DNA of 64,000 bases from Schistocerca nitens. Taxonomy: Eukaryota; Arthropoda; Insecta; Orthoptera; Acrididae. This document shows positions 10,632 to 24,445 of this stretch, one piece after another. The position numbers and the translations under genes were made by a program. Numbering within the stretch: the first letter of the stretch is position 1; each line of letters starts with the position of its first letter. The notes below the pieces were generated by a model. That model worked only from the letters and a program-made list of their open reading frames with translations. It did no database searches and was not told the DNA's origin. The stretch lies in the NCBI RefSeq assembly GCF_023898315.1, contig NC_064619.1, forward strand, positions 483,145,376 through 483,209,375. Direction: 5' to 3'.

Positions 10632-11743
10632 AAGGGTGAGTCACTATTGCCACCAAGAATAGCTCCGAAAGTATGATAGGAGTTGAAAAGTTTGTGGGAC
10701 AAGAGTTACATGGGACAACGGGGGCCATAATATGACGTTGGTTTTTTGTTGCTAGGTGGGGTCTGTAACCTTGGCTCGGTGCACCAGATCCTTTACAAAA
10801 CGCCACAGGAAGAAGTATAGCGGTGTGAAGTCAGGGGATTGGCAGCCATTGAATTGGACCATCTCGTCCAATCCACCTATCGGAAACTTTTCATTTGGGT
10901 GATGCCCCATCCTGCTGGAAAAGGACATCAGGTTGCAGGTGTTCCAATTGTGGCACAGTAAACCCTTGTGACATGTCCACGAGAAATACCAACGGTGACG
11001 GCAGACTCGATGTAAAGGAAGGGATAAATGATGCAGTTGTGATCAGTATCTGTCAAACATTGACCTTGCGATAGTCTCTTTCCATTTTACGTGTAACATG
11101 CGGCTGCTGTGAACCCCATACACGAACGCTATGACGATTGGCTACATGAAACGTTGCCTCATTGGAGAAACAAATCTGTTCCAAGAAGTCATTATTTGCG
11201 TAACATATTCACTGCAAACTGTTTGCGCTGAGGTTTCCCCGTAGGCCTCAAGGCCTAAAGCAGCTGCACCTTGTAGAGATATAGCCGTAACCTCTTATAC
11301 AAGACATTCTGGACTGTTTATCGCCTCATTTCTAACTCTCTGGCACCCGTATGCACCGATTTTGTCGGACTCTTTGCAAACGCCTGCCGTGCCTTGTCCA
11401 CGTTGGCGTCTGACACACAAGGTTACCCCGCCACTTTGTGTGGAGAACACCACCTTTTCCATAAATGACGTGTGCCGAACCGGGACAGTAGTTGCTTTCC
11501 ACACCGTGTTCAAGAATTTTGTTGCACTTGGATATCAGACGTCGTCTGTATGAAACGTCACACATTGAGGTTTATGCAGGATGCCCACATTTTACTAGGT
11601 TTTCAAGTGCAATATTGCGTCACCTGGAAGGTTAGAAAACTCTATGAGTTATCTTATTAAATGTTGAATGTCACGTGTTAATATCTAGTAAAGATTTAAA
11701 ATTATTAAAGTCTTAAGTTGTAAACATAATTTTAAACACCCTG
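10632..11743 (-). mobile_element. DDE transposon of Tc1/mariner-IS630 type, decayed
   Basis: Ends are AAGGGTG on the left and, on the complement of the right, CAGGGTG, each next to TA (10630-10631, 11744-11745). On the minus strand the transposase is still legible in pieces. The first catalytic segment reads FSNEATF near 11158-11169, and VWGSQQPH follows near 11100. A FFLWRFVKDLVH segment, which follows the third catalytic position, is near 10790-10830. The expected first aspartate is asparagine here. Multiple frame breaks leave no usable protein. Confidence 0.72.
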
Positions 11744-11745
11744 TA

Positions 11746-13139
11746 TTGCATTGTTGAGTTTTATATTTTCAACGTTTTCATAGTTGTTATACATTTTATA
11801 CAATTTCCTATTATTTTTCTATTTTTGTTGCGAAGAGAAGGAACGCTACTCTATTCGATGCAAGTCGACTGAGTCGGTCTGCGAACTCTTCTTTGGCGGC
11901 CTGTATCGAAGTCAACGTTCGCAAGGAACTGTCCCTACTGGATCTCGCAGAAGGTCAGCAACTAAAACTCGAATTAACGCAAATTCGAAAGTTCGCTCCC
12001 TTGAATTAAGCTATCAGCGCTTCTGATAATTGTGAGAGCACTTGACTACAGCGGCTTGCTCTGGTAGTAAAGATAGCTGCTTCTCGTTTCAGTGTAGCTG
12101 GGGAGGCGGGGGTTTTCAGGCCAGAGCTGGTTTGTGACGCGAGAAAGCAACGGGACAGATCTCGTCTGCGGATATTCTTTCACAGACTAGTCGTGATCCT
12201 CACTTGGGACTATCGGCCTTAGTGGGAACATAACATTTTTGCAAGGGAAATGGCTTTCAGGCGGTACTCACTTATCTTTATCACAAAGGAACTCTTTATA
12301 ACTCTTTCCACTACCAAAGTAATACTGGTATATTCAAGCTAGAGACCATGTGAAACACAGGTTTTTTTTCACACAGATTGTTCTACGACAAACAAAACTA
12401 ATGATCTTAACTTCTCCTCACGTTACTAAGCTTTTCACATCTACATATGTTCTTCCTGTCTCCTGGTGTTATCTAATGAGTTTCAAGTATGTCGTCGTTT
12501 GTAGTAAAAGACGAGACCGTCTTCCTTCAGTTTGTATGGCTACATGCACCGCCTATTTCATTTCAGTTTTATTACCAGAGGTTTGAAGTCAGCTCCAGTT
12601 TTTTTGTTAACTTTTTTGTGTGTCGTCTCGTTATTTCAGATATGTTTCTTCTCTTTGCCCATTCCATTTGGACGATTTTAGGGTCAAGCTTCTCTGTCCC
12701 ACAGGCTTTGGCCGGCACTGCCAGCGCACAATGTTGCAGTCTTTTCGTTAGAAGTACGTTAGGAGTTTACTTTCGAATGCTCCTTGCGAATGCCTAAATA
12801 AATTCCAAGAATTATTCCTCAGTTTATATTTTTAGTGTTCTATGACTGAACAATGTATTTACCAACGTATTCAATAAGACCATAGTGAAGAACCTCCAAA
12901 AATTAAACCCAGCTTCGAATTGGATTTCACTTTGCAGGAGAATGTGTAGCAAGAGAACTGACCGAGAATATCAACGTTCTGAGTTCCATTTTTTGGTCCG
13001 GTTCATAGCTATAATGTGCCAGTAAGTTTGAAAGCGGCGCATTTAGCGTTTAAGAAAGTAATATTCATTCTAGAAACAATCCGAAGGATGTGACGAAACC
13101 ATTTCTCCGACATAGCATTGTGTTTGCAAGTTTCGGGAG
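11746..13139. other. No gene seen
   Basis: No recognisable protein, SINE or terminal repeat. Reading frames here (for example 12489-12797 and 11784-12026) have no recognisable motif and low-complexity composition, and I treat them as chance. Confidence 0.45.
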
Positions 13140-13290
13140 TATAATAAAGGTACTGAGAGAATTGCGGCTATGAGGGTAGGTCGTGAGTAATGCGTGGCTC
13201 ATTAAGTCGGTTGAAGTAATACATGCACAACGGTAAGGTTTAAGTCCTGGTCGGACGTGCTGTTTAAATCTGCCAGGAACTTTAATTAAA
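13140..13290 (+). repeat. SINE family D relic
   Basis: Follows the order of the right half of 8168-8590: a GAATTGCGGCTATGAGG stretch, GGTCGTGAGTAATGCGTGG, a decayed tRNA-like head, then AAATCTGCCAGGAACTTT. The B box is damaged and many substitutions are present, so it is an old insertion. Confidence 0.6.
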
Positions 13291-15091
13291 ATATTATTGC
13301 TGTCGATTTCTCCTGTATGAGCTCCACAGCATCAATAAATTTAAGGAATGTTCCTAACAGACTGTTCGTTTAAAGGAGTACTTTGCTAAAAATCGTTATC
13401 TAATTTATAGCGTGTGCTCATTCTCATGTGCACAGTGGATACAGGAACATTATCCTCATACGTATGTCACGTATATATGATTTATGTCATACACTTAAAA
13501 GGATAATTTGTCAACATCCATTGAAAATGAACACACACTAGAAACCAGACAGTGGCATTAAATAAAATACTCGTTTAATCTAAAAGCCGGGTGTGACCGA
13601 TGGTCGTTCTTTATTATTAATTATTTTGCATTATATGACTCCTCTAAAATGAGTGCTCTGTCTAAAGTTATTCCGTCCTCTTCAGTATAGAATGAATGAT
13701 TTTTAAGAAAAGGTTATTTATGATTAGTAGACGGAATACATTGGTATAACGTAGACATATTTTTAAAGCGATGATGTGAGTAAATTTTGTCACTTTACTG
13801 GAATCCTGAAGGCTTGTCTTCATATAGGACCTGTAGCTGTTGATGTCAGATCTTTTCTCTTGATTTAATAAAGAATAATGACTGTGGGGGAGGGGCGGGG
13901 GTGCATGATGTGGAGAAAATGAAGCGAGTTTTTATATCAATGCGCCCTAAAAAAAGAGTGGTAATTACCATACTACCAGCCGATTCTGCCAAATGATTTA
14001 GTGAAAATGCATCAACGACGTAAACAACATATTTAGAAATACATTAAAAAAACTGATTACGAGTATTTGTTGCATCGTGGAAAGGAATACTTCGAATTAT
14101 GACTACAATGTTAAATCAAAGATTATTTACGGAAACATTAGTCGGAAAGAATGCGTACGTATGACGGGTATCATACAAAAAATCTGTACAGTTGTGATGT
14201 ATACAGCGATACGTACAGAAGTGTAAGCTAGAAGCACAAAATATGCGTTAGCTGTATAGCTTAAGTGGCGATGGCAGTACACAGTTATGAATACGTGTAT
14301 CTGTCAGGAGTAAACTAAAATGGTTGTCGTAAGAACAACTTCAATTATTTGTCACAGAAACCAAAGGGATATCGTAGAAAACTAAAATTGCAGTGGATAC
14401 CTCCATAAAACTGTAAACTAAAGTTTCATGAAGGAACCGAAGTTAGTATAGTAAAATAAACATAAACTGCATAATTCAGAGACTGCAGTACACGGTTATG
14501 AGTATACGGATGTATCAACGAAGCGGTTTTAGCAAGAAGAATTTTAACTCTTTATCTAAAAGGGAACTGTTCAAGTGTTGTAAAAGTAGCTTTACAGCTG
14601 CTATTTGGACAACGACACATCGTGCGAACAAAAAAAAACTCATAAAGGAAATAGACTGACAACAAACAGAAGCAAGAGCGGTTGGTTTTTCAAATTCAGC
14701 AAAGATGAAAATATAATTTTCATGTAACCAACGAACACATGATAACTAATAGCCCTGTAAAGAAATGGCACTCCAAAACGCATACCACGAAATGAGTCAC
14801 AGTAGATACAATTACGTTACTGCTGCAAGCCGACGTTTAATGCTGCAAATCACTCTGGTCCCATAGCTACTAAGATTGAATGCACAGACATTCCCGTCTT
14901 TGAGGCTGCGTGAGCATGTCGTGTGTTTATAAGAAGACGTAGTGAATTACGAAGAATGTGGGATACTCTTGTTGGCAGCAACCCTGAAATGAATAAATAG
15001 GTTAATCCCAAATTTAAGGACAGTATGATTCTCGGAAAAGTTTTCACCTCATGTAAACACTTTGTCAGGATTTCACAACCAGCTCTTCGTT
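13291..15091. other. No gene seen
   Basis: AT-rich unassigned stretch. No shared repeat, no terminal repeat and no coding signature found on either strand. Confidence 0.45.
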
Positions 15092-15120
15092 CGCGCGCGC
15101 GCGCGTATGTGTGTGTGTGT
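15092..15120. repeat. Compound (CG)n(TG)n microsatellite
   Basis: Alternating purine-pyrimidine tract, CG repeats followed by TG repeats; such tracts are prone to left-handed DNA. Confidence 0.9.
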
Positions 15121-15589
15121 GTTAGGGGTGCTCAACGACGAGGTTATCGGCGCCCATACGAAATTAGTGGAAACGGATGTAGCTGAAACGCAAATAAATG
15201 TGCGAATAAAGATAAAAAGCAATCTGAGATAAAACCGCACTCCCTCTTACCCATGATCACCTGCACTATAGCAGTTGCTCACATCACGGAAGACAGAATT
15301 AAAATTGTTCAAATGTTCTAAATCTGTTAAGTAAATCTAACAAAGGTTAGAGCAAAACTAAAATACTCACAGGAATATGTTGCTGGCTGGTCACTCACAA
15401 AAAACACAGATGAGCCAGCAAAAGCGGTAACACATTAAAAATGAAGCCCAAAAAATTTAGTGAACTAGTCGGGAAATTCACAAAACCTTAATACTCGTAC
15501 CAAATTGGTTTGATTGTCAATTAAAGTAGAGGGCAAATCTGTCGGCAAGTGGGCTGCCGTCCTTTGGTCTGAAAATAAATCAGAGTCTA

Positions 15590-16995
15590 GTAAAATGTGG
15601 CGCACTGTTATCTGTACACACTGGTGGGTTGTCTCACATTAGCAAGAAGATATGCGTCAGAGGAGTGTGGCCTATGCGAAGACGAGTGAGGAGGACCTAA
15701 TCCAACGCCTGCCTCATCCCGCCTGTGAGACTTGAATGAGGTAAGCCACGGCCACGTTGTGGACATTCCTAGACGCAACTTGTTGTCCGTCACTTCCACC
15801 GACGCATGACTCTGTACTTCAACAGCGAGGCGATTGCATGTACGGCGGTGGTAGATTGATGTAGCTGAGGATCACGACATGCCTACTGGGCTGCTACATC
15901 CACCCTATCGTTCCCCTTAACATCCAGATATCCTGGCACCCAGCAAAAGCCATCTTCTTCCCCACCGTTTGTAGGCAATGGAAAACCTCCTGGATCTCCT
16001 AGACTACTTTATATGCTGGGTACATGCGTTTTAGAAAGTGAAGGGTACTCAGGGAGTCTGAATACACGAAGAAATTAGATATCGCAATACATATCATCTG
16101 CTACATTGTCCGTATCGAAGACAGTAGAGTCTTGAGGCAGTTGGACCTTGAGCACAAGATCGGGGAAAACAACAGAGCAACAACGAAATCCCCCTTGTAA
16201 GACCCATCCATAAATTTAGCTACAGGGTTGTGGTGCTAAGTTAAAATGTCAAAAAGCAGTGTATTAAAACATACGCAAGAGTGCACTTCTCTTATAGCGC
16301 ACTAAACCTGATATTAACTTAGGCCTTTGCAGTGACAGCGTAGCAGGCAGTTTAAGTCCTCGATTTGGGGTTGTACTTTTCCACATCAAATGACTGTAGC
16401 GCACCCTTCATTCTGATCCAAAACGGCCTTGTTGTTCGTAGAAGATTGGAGAAAATATGTCTCAAAGATGGACGAGTAACTGCACGGTAAGCAGGTAAAT
16501 TTGTAGCAGTGAGAAAATTAAATGCCTGACGCACGGTGACGGTGATGGTGCCCAGCCTCAGCACTGGTTGGCTAGTCCCGTAAGCACTCGTGCCCAGCAT
16601 AATCCCCTCGCCATCGAGAGCGTCAGTGTCTTCAGACCATACGCTTTTCACCTATAGTCTATCCGTGATCGCACAAAAACGTTATGGAACTGGAGCAGAC
16701 GCTCCCTGTTTGCTCCCCACGACCTGTGGCTAAGACAAATTGGTTCAAATGGCTCTGAGCACTATGGGACTTAACTTCTGAGGTCATCAGTCCCCTAGAA
16801 ATTAGAACTACTTAAACCTAACTAACCTACGGACATCACACACATCCATGCCCGAGGCAGGATTCGAACCTGCGACCGTAGCGGTCGCGCGCTTCCAGAC
16901 TGTAGAGCCTAGAACCGCTCGGCCACTCCGGCCGGTTGGCTAAGGCAGAATAAGATGTCCAGTGCCTCCTAGTTCCTAGCTTTATGTATAATGGT
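15590..16995 (-). pseudogene. LINE relic with RNase H domain (I/R1-like)
   Basis: Read right to left: a post-RT segment with SWGANRERLLQ (about 16690-16720) and SRIDYR near 16650, then a long degenerate stretch, then an RNase H region. The RNase H region shows FVYSDSLSTLHFLKRM at about 16020-16070, the second catalytic aspartate block, and a decayed equivalent of the WVPGH block near 15950. The order and motifs match ORF2 of the full element at 49215-52830, so this is an old relative of it. Stops and frameshifts are frequent. A SINE A copy splits it at 16735-16936. Confidence 0.72.
16735..16936 (-). mobile_element. SINE family A copy inside LINE relic
   Basis: Complete minus-strand SINE with intact B box on the complement, flanked by an 8-bp duplication TGGCTAAG at 16727-16734 and 16937-16944. 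It postdates the LINE relic it interrupts. Confidence 0.92.
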
Positions 16996-18114
16996 GTCCT
17001 TTATATGCAAGTCGAGTAAATTAAAAATACGACGAGAACGTTTAAAATGAACACTCACACTTATCAGCTGACTACTGTAAATCTATCTCGGCAGCCCACT
17101 CCACTAACATTGGTTTGTCCAGTATTCCTAGGTAAATTGTGCTGATCATTAGTTTACAAGCTAGTTTAGGAGTGGTTCTGTGAGACGATATATTCCTGGA
17201 CAGATGGTTGCTGTGAACTGTGCAGGAGGCAGAACCAACGAGAACCCCTTGCATAAAAATAAGCCAGTTGATTTCCACCCACAGTGCCGATTAGTTAAAA
17301 GGCCTCATATGGTTTTTGCCTCCGTCCTTCTTACTTTTGTACCATTAACTCTTTTGATTAATTACCTCTGTTACTTCTCGCATTTCCACACATTAATTAA
17401 CTGCTACCGCGACTTTCTTTTGGTTCGTACTGATTGACAGCCTGTTATATTACGAAAAACGTATTTACCACAACTGTAATTATGCTGACGTTATTACAAC
17501 AAGGTACTATATCAGATTTAACTATTATTATTGGGTTGATCTTGTACTATCATGGCAAACGTGAGGACTTCTCATGATTTTGTTTTTCTTTTCACACTCT
17601 GTCTTGCTTGTTGTTAATCTCTCTATTTCTGTAGAAAGTTATATCTTCTTGGGAGCTGCTTCTTGTACCTGGAAGCCCTAAAACAATTGTACTTCGTTTC
17701 TGAGAGTTTTCCGTCATGTATGTCCCGTTCAGTAACACCCACCACTAGATTTTCAAAAAAGGAAGTCTCTTTCTGCTATTTTGTCAAAAACCGTCATTTT
17801 GCGACAGTAACTGTCTACGAAATACAACTGATTTTACCAAAGAAGAAAAAAGCAATCAGCCACTGTTAATAGTACTAACTATTTACTCAGACAGCGCCGT
17901 TATACGTCATTTTGAAAAGGTGCTCTTCAATAGTTGGAATATCAGCTACATTTTCTGACATTTTCGTTCGTTGCACTTCTGCCTAGTCCATGCGGTTGTA
18001 TGATCTCTCCGAAATTCTGAAATAGACGAACCTTATTTGTACTATTATTTTTTGCAGAGACGGATTTAGAACTCTTCTTAATACTGCAGTATACTTCTGG
18101 AAAGATTTCTGCAT
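16996..18114. other. No gene seen
   Basis: Unassigned AT-rich DNA. Short frames such as 17180-17437 have no domain or motif that I recognise. Confidence 0.45.
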
Positions 18115-18125
18115 CCCAGTTTCCA

Positions 18126-18327
18126 AAATGGTTCAAATGGCTCTGAGAACTATGGGACTTAACATCTGAGGTCATCAGTCCCCTAGAACTTAGAACTACT
18201 TAAACCTAACTAACCTAAGGACATCACACACATCCATGCCCGAGGCAGGATTCGAACCTGCTGCGACCGTAGCAGCAGTGCGGTTCCGGACTGAAGCGCC
18301 TAGAACCGGTCGGCCACCGCGGCCGGC
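18126..18327 (-). mobile_element. SINE family A copy
   Basis: Minus-strand copy, complete, with an 11-bp target duplication CCCAGTTTCCA at 18115-18125 and 18328-18338. The tRNA-like head has a 3-bp insertion before the B-box-distal stem (CTGCTGCGACC on the plus strand). Confidence 0.92.
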
Positions 18328-18339
18328 CCCAGTTTCCAA

Positions 18340-18861
18340 CGTTATACCCTTGTGCGATGGCCGAGTCAACGTTCTCTCATTATAGTACGAGGTTGGTAGC
18401 GAATGAAAATGCTGTACAACTTACAATAATGTTCCCTTTCATTCGATTCATTATACTATTTCACAGCCGCCCTATTAATATACCATAAATAAATACTTAA
18501 TTCTACCTAGCTGTAATATTATCATTCATTGCCATGCCAATGATCTCAAAAATAGATGTGATGTTAGAAACATGCGTAATGGATCAATATAAGCAATAAC
18601 ACTATTGAAGCAGATTATTTACTTAGTTGGCATGATTCTTTCTTGGAACCTATTCTGATTCGGTTTTTCCAGATCATTGTTTTTAGTGGGTCCCGAGATC
18701 TCAGCCACGAATTTAACTTTTGGGATTATACTTAGCAGTGTTTCTTTTATTAACAGCGATGTGTAGCAGTCAGTTTCCATTCTTTTTAATTTTCCATACA
18801 TCTTCCTCTTGTGGTCTTTAGCTTTCCTGAGGAAAAATAAATTTTATTTAGCATCTATTTC

Positions 18862-18902
<41 letters not shown>

Positions 18903-21900
18903 TATTATTAAGTGAAACTCATTTCCTATGCCAAATGACTCTGCAACAAAGCGTAGTTTGAAGTCACTGTCGCTTTCAGTTAAGGAAGGCAAATAAAATC
19001 AATAAAATAGTATCAACTGAGTTTTAGTACTATTAGACCAAAGAGCAGAAAGACCAATGCTCGGCAACTATCCCTCAGGCAATAATGTTTCTTATTCGAA
19101 ATGACGAATCTTGGAATGATAAACTTCACTCGCAACTGACTAAATATTCACCCTGCGTGACAGGGAATACTAACTACAATCGACAAAAGACCAGACAAGA
19201 CGACCTGTGTGAAGTCGTACTGATGAGATTCTCTGCTAAAAATCGTAAGTAATTTTCTAGATGGCGAAACTGTAAAAGACACTCACTGAATCGATGTAAT
19301 AATGATAGTCGACTAGAAAGCTGCGTTGATTTAGTGCTGTTACTTTTTCACATTTGCGCAACAACAAAGAAGGGGACATGTGTTCAGAGCGATCCAAAAT
19401 AATGATGGGCAATGTCGTCGATAAATGTTACCGAAGGCTTCAGCAGTGTTCTGGGAAGGGCACGACAGTCCATCAGCATTACAGAATAGCCTGTGAGAGA
19501 GTGGAAATTCCATGCCAGATTGGTGTTCTGTGTATTCAATCAGCTGGGAAGAGTTCCAAGAGCCACCGGTGAATGGCGCCGGATCCTGGGTGCACTTACG
19601 TGTTCCCTCCGCGCATTACATTCCAAGAAGCGTACATATGTTCCAAGCTACAAGGAAAAGTCACTTGCCTGCCCACCGGGAAGGATGTCTTCGCAAGAAA
19701 CTTTCTGCTTAAACTACTATGAAATGCAGTTATTTGTGCGCAACGACTTTATCATGAACATTATACATTGTTCCTATTTTTCCTCGCAGTTCCCTTGTAA
19801 ACAATTTTACGGCCTTCAATGTCAGCGTGATATAGTCTTTTTCAGATAGTAATAAACTTAGAATAGCCTCTCGGTAATTTATCTAGGTTTTAATATCCTG
19901 TATGACTTAATACATCTACATATTCCGCATTACAGGACGATGTGTGTTATGTAAGTGAGATACGCTGAAGGTTAACTAACTAAAAGTAATTGCTGACATA
20001 AAACTAAATTTTTAATATAACACTTTTTTATATTCAACTAAAAAGTATAAAATAATTTCTCCTAGCCCACACAACATTCCTAGCCATATACAGATAATTC
20101 TGAAAATTTGTAATTGTAAATTTTTACCACTATGAAAATACTTGTAGGATTTATAATGAAAAGCGTAAGGTCATGCAGTAGGTATTAATTAGGAGGCGAA
20201 GTATTCATGTATTCATGCATCAATTATGTATTTTGTGCGCCCTATATTTTTCGTTTAAATCTTACAACTATATTCGTAGCTATTAGAAATTCACAATAAA
20301 AAAATATTCAGAACTGTCTGTATGGGTTTAGCAATCTGTAGGGGGCTAGGAGGAATTGTGTTACACGTTTTAGTGTAATATAAAAATGGATTATATTAAA
20401 AAGCAATCTTTATTTAAATAATTTCGTATCTTGTGTATTTTAGTCATGTGAGCGTGAAACTTTTCATTCCATTTCAACTGTTTTGAAGAGATTACAACAA
20501 AGACAAGTGGTAAATCAGGTTTATTTCAGTTCCTTCTCACCTTTGTCAACCAATATGTTGCTTCCTCCCATGTATATCTTGTGAAAAGACTTTGAGGCTA
20601 AAAATTAGAATGATTCGAGCTCACACAGAGGATTATCAGCAGATATTCTTCTCTTGAGCCAGTTGCATCTGAGACATGAAAATGGGGAACGCCAGTGGTA
20701 CACAAAGGTACTATTCGCCACACAGCAGACGCGAAAGCGAGTTATTATTACACTGTATTCCTGTTCTGAGTTATGTTGAAAGTTTCAAGTCTCTAGGTCA
20801 TCAGGAAGTTAGATTAAAATCAAGTGCAAAATTTGTATTCAACAGACAAACAATCAGACAAGGGAGCGAGTTAATAACAACGTAGTAAAGTGAGTTTTAT
20901 ATAATAGTCTTGTAGAAATTACGTCAGGTGTTCCTGATTTATCCGTTTTCACTTCCACTTTCAGCGGTTGTGGCGCCAGGGGATCTTATTTTAACAGTAT
21001 TTTTTTCCGAGTTTGATAGAAACTGCTTCAGGTATTAAAGAGGTACACATACAAATGCAATGAGTTGCCGCAGACTTTCCGCAGCTGCGATTTATGTATG
21101 CAGGGGCTGTGATGCAATCTGCTAAGCACGGTCATCGTGTAGAAACTTCAACTGGGCAGACGGTGTTCTGTGTTATGCTTCTTTGTGACACTGTTTTCGT
21201 CCCCACCACCCAGTATTGTAGTAGGTTGTTCTCACACTACTGGACTGTCATCCAGTTCTGAGCTATGCTTGACATGTCTGCTCCCTAGCTCATTTCAAAA
21301 TTAATTTAAAATCAATTGCAAAATTTGTGCCGAACAGACAGACAAGAAAGCGACCTTACACAGATGTTTTAAAAAAGAAAAGTGATTATTTGATGAGAGG
21401 AAGAAGATTTTTCGCATGCTCAAGCTGTATTCACACGAGTGGACGAACAGTCCAGAATTAAAACTGTATGACATCGAAATGTAATATTCGTTTGATGCTG
21501 TTAGAAGGCAATTATTATACGTTATAGAAAGAGGACTAGGACACACTTGTCTACGTTACCTAGGCGCTTCGTATATTGTGCGGTGATTATTTCTTGTTTG
21601 GTCAGAATGTATTTACTTATGATTGTACCAAATCTGCGTATCTTACTATTCTGTATTTAAAACATATTTTTTAAAACAAGCTTTTAATGTGTCATGTCAG
21701 TGCGAATATATGAGGTCTTTTACGAATATAAACTCGTGTGCTCGTGAAGAGAACCATTTTAATGGGCAAAACGCAGACTTTCATGCGTTTACCTACTGAA
21801 GAATCCTCATCATTCAAAACTGTAGGGCAGCAAAGACACCCAATGGCCAACATGGCGACTTCAGCGTCTGGAAAGAATTTTACTTCGTAGTTTCTTCGCC

Positions 21901-22955
21901 ATGACACCCTCTCAAAAGACTCATGCCACCCTTTGTCCAGAAATAGTATCATCCTTGTGGGAATCGAGTTTCAGGGAAACCACTGAATTATTCTCAATGA
22001 AGATCATGATACATATTATATGTTTCACGAGTGATTTAACTAATCGTGACGTTGGCTTCAGCGGTGAAGATATATGGAATCCGACGCTGACAAAAGTGAT
22101 TTAACTCTCATAGACAACGGTACTCTTCCCCTGGTGGCAGAATTTGTGATATGACGTTAGAGAACGCGTCAAGCTAACACATATCTCTGCTTCCCCGTGG
22201 ATTACTTATTCAGTAACACCACGATCTTCCCTGTGCACAGTGCCACTGGCTCGTCCTACTGGTATATAAGGTGGGGGCCGAAAGACAGTGGTGTCAGCCG
22301 TGAAAACAAAGGTCAGGAGCGTCCTGCTCAAGCGCAACACTGTCGGAACTAGGGGAGGACAGATAATAATTTCCTTAGCCGATGTAGTGTCCTTAAATTT
22401 CATTTTCTCAGGACTCGCTATGTAAGAGAATACGTATTTTGTAGGACTATAAATTCTTCTCGTATTTGCCACTATCATTCTTGTTATTAATGTCACAATT
22501 ACTGTCAGTATTATTATTGTTATTACTACTACTATTACAATTAGTGGCTTCAGGTGCAGCAGCACAAATAGGGCCCATTGGAAGTATTAACTTTCTTTAG
22601 TTTATAGTCAGCATAATTTACCTACACTGCCGCTCATTTTAAGGCTAGCTGTCACCCTAAATTGTTATTTCCGTAGGTAACTATGAAGTATGGATACTGT
22701 CTGTGTGAACCCTGGCCTGATGTAAGAATCAGCAAAAATCATGAAAATATTTTGATACGAATTTCACTAATTTCGATACACAATTCACGGGGTTTGACTC
22801 ATTCGTCATTACGGAATTTGATATCCGATTGGAGTAGCAGTAACCAAAGACAAAAGGTAAAATAGTAGCTCTAGCAACCGTTGTTGACTCTGTTCCGTAT
22901 AAAAATAAATAAATAAATAAATCACGGTGACGTCACAACAGAAATTAGGAACATT
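18340..22955. other. 4.6-kb stretch without recognised genes
   Basis: The longest unassigned region. It contains a (TTA)n microsatellite (18864-18898) and an (AATA)n run near 22905-22920. A TATATAAGG site at about 22263-22271 is followed by GC-rich sequence, a possible LTR-type promoter I cannot support further. The small frames (19493-19849, 21301-21546, 22206-22565) have no recognisable domains. Confidence 0.45.
18864..18898. repeat. (TTA)n microsatellite
   Basis: About twelve uninterrupted TTA units, followed by a few imperfect ones. Confidence 0.92.
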
Positions 22956-24445
22956 ACCTGATCGAAAGTAACCGAACACCTATCAGTGGACACTCTCCAC
23001 CGTTATAACGGCTTGAACTCTGCTATGGACAACGAGGCGTCTGAAAGTCTGTGGAGGAGTGGCAGCCCATTCTTCCTCAAGAACCGAAACTGGAGATGGT
23101 ATAAATGTTTGACACTCGGATCGGTAGCCATGTCGATCTTATAACTCTTGTAAAAGGTTTTCTCTTTGGCTCCGGTCGGAACTCTGCGCAGGCCAGTCCA
23201 TTTCAGGAGTGTCATTGTTCACAGATGCTGGTAGTGTGCAACGTCATAAACCTTAGATCTGTTCCTGTACTGTATGCAGTGTACAATGCTGCAGAATTTG
23301 TTCATATCATTCTGCATGCTGTATTTCCTTAAGCACGGTTAGGGGACCCCACTCTAAACACGAAACGCATCACCTTTCAAACCAGTTCCTTTATAGTTCC
23401 CTGTCGTCACTACATATGATGGAGGGTGACTTTCTCCATGTCTGTTCCAAACCCAACCATTCCTTCGGATTGCGTGATTCAACATTCGTCTCCACCGTAC
23501 AGTGCTGTCGCTCTTTACACCAGCTGAAGGTTCTCTTGGCAGTGACTAGAGAAATGTGTAGCTTCTGAAAAGCTGCTCTACCACAGTATGCAGTTCCTTT
23601 TAACTCCCTATGCACAGTCATAGTGCGCTATCGACATCTTCTTCGTGGAGAGCTGCCGGGACGTCTGCTCCACTGACAGCTACGTGGGAGACGGCAAATT
23701 TAAATCTCCCCGCCAACGAGACGCCGGCGAGGCCTTTCTTCCATCACTCACTGTCTCCGATGGGTGGCGCCATGCACACACGCCACCCGACACCGCTCAA
23801 TTCATGTGACCTTACTGCCCGTGACTCTTATCGGCCGGCGCGTCTTTTTAAACAGTCGCACTCAGATCTTCGGCACAGATTCAGTGTGCCTTCAGACTTG
23901 TAACAACTTCAGTATGGAGGACTGCAGTGAGAAAATATGTCGACGCTACTAAGCATTACTACTTGCCAGTGATTTGTATCAGCGTTAAATTCTATTTCTT
24001 TCTATCGAGAACGTTACTCTCCTTGTATCTAACTCGGCACCACAGGATAACTCTCAGCCACTCAAGTCATGAATATCTCAATTATTAGATGCACATAATG
24101 AGAATAAACTTATTAATGTGTTCCAGTTTTGTAGATGTCTATCTTGTTTGGCCACCTCAATTACTGACACATCACATTGTGTTAGCTGGACTGCTTCGTA
24201 ACATTTTGGAACTAATGAGTGACTCCTTCCGCTGATTTCAAACGCTGTTTTATAACCGGCTTCCACAATGCTCTCGATGATCCCTGTCAGTCATTGCATG
24301 AGGTGTGCCTGCTCTTAGTTTAGCTCTGATTGTTACTTAGCTTTTCCATGTAACAGTCACATCACCAACAGTTAACTTGGGCAACTTTAGATGGGCCGCA
24401 ATGTCCCTGACCGATCTGTTACGCGTAGCGGCGTAAAACGTACCG
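22956..24445 (-). pseudogene. Tc1-like element with transposase remnant, split
   Basis: A second Tc1 family, different from 4592-5998. On the minus strand the N-terminal DNA-binding part lies at about 24180-24440, and the next part begins MTVHRELKGTAYCGRAA (23621) and contains ISLVTAKRTFSWCKERQ. Most of the DDE catalytic core (the right half of the frame towards 23390) is frameshifted or deleted. The left terminus near 22956 retains subterminal sequence. A 549-bp insertion separates the two coding parts at 23626-24174. Confidence 0.68.
23626..24174. mobile_element. 549-bp insertion in Tc1 relic
   Basis: Flanked by CATAGTG (23619-23625) and CATTGTG (24175-24181), a 7-bp duplication with one mismatch; deleting it restores the Tc1 order. 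The left half is GC-richer, and the right end (about 24072-24165) is shared with 39345-39435. No protein is encoded. Its class is unknown to me; a non-autonomous retroelement or solo LTR is possible. Confidence 0.55.
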
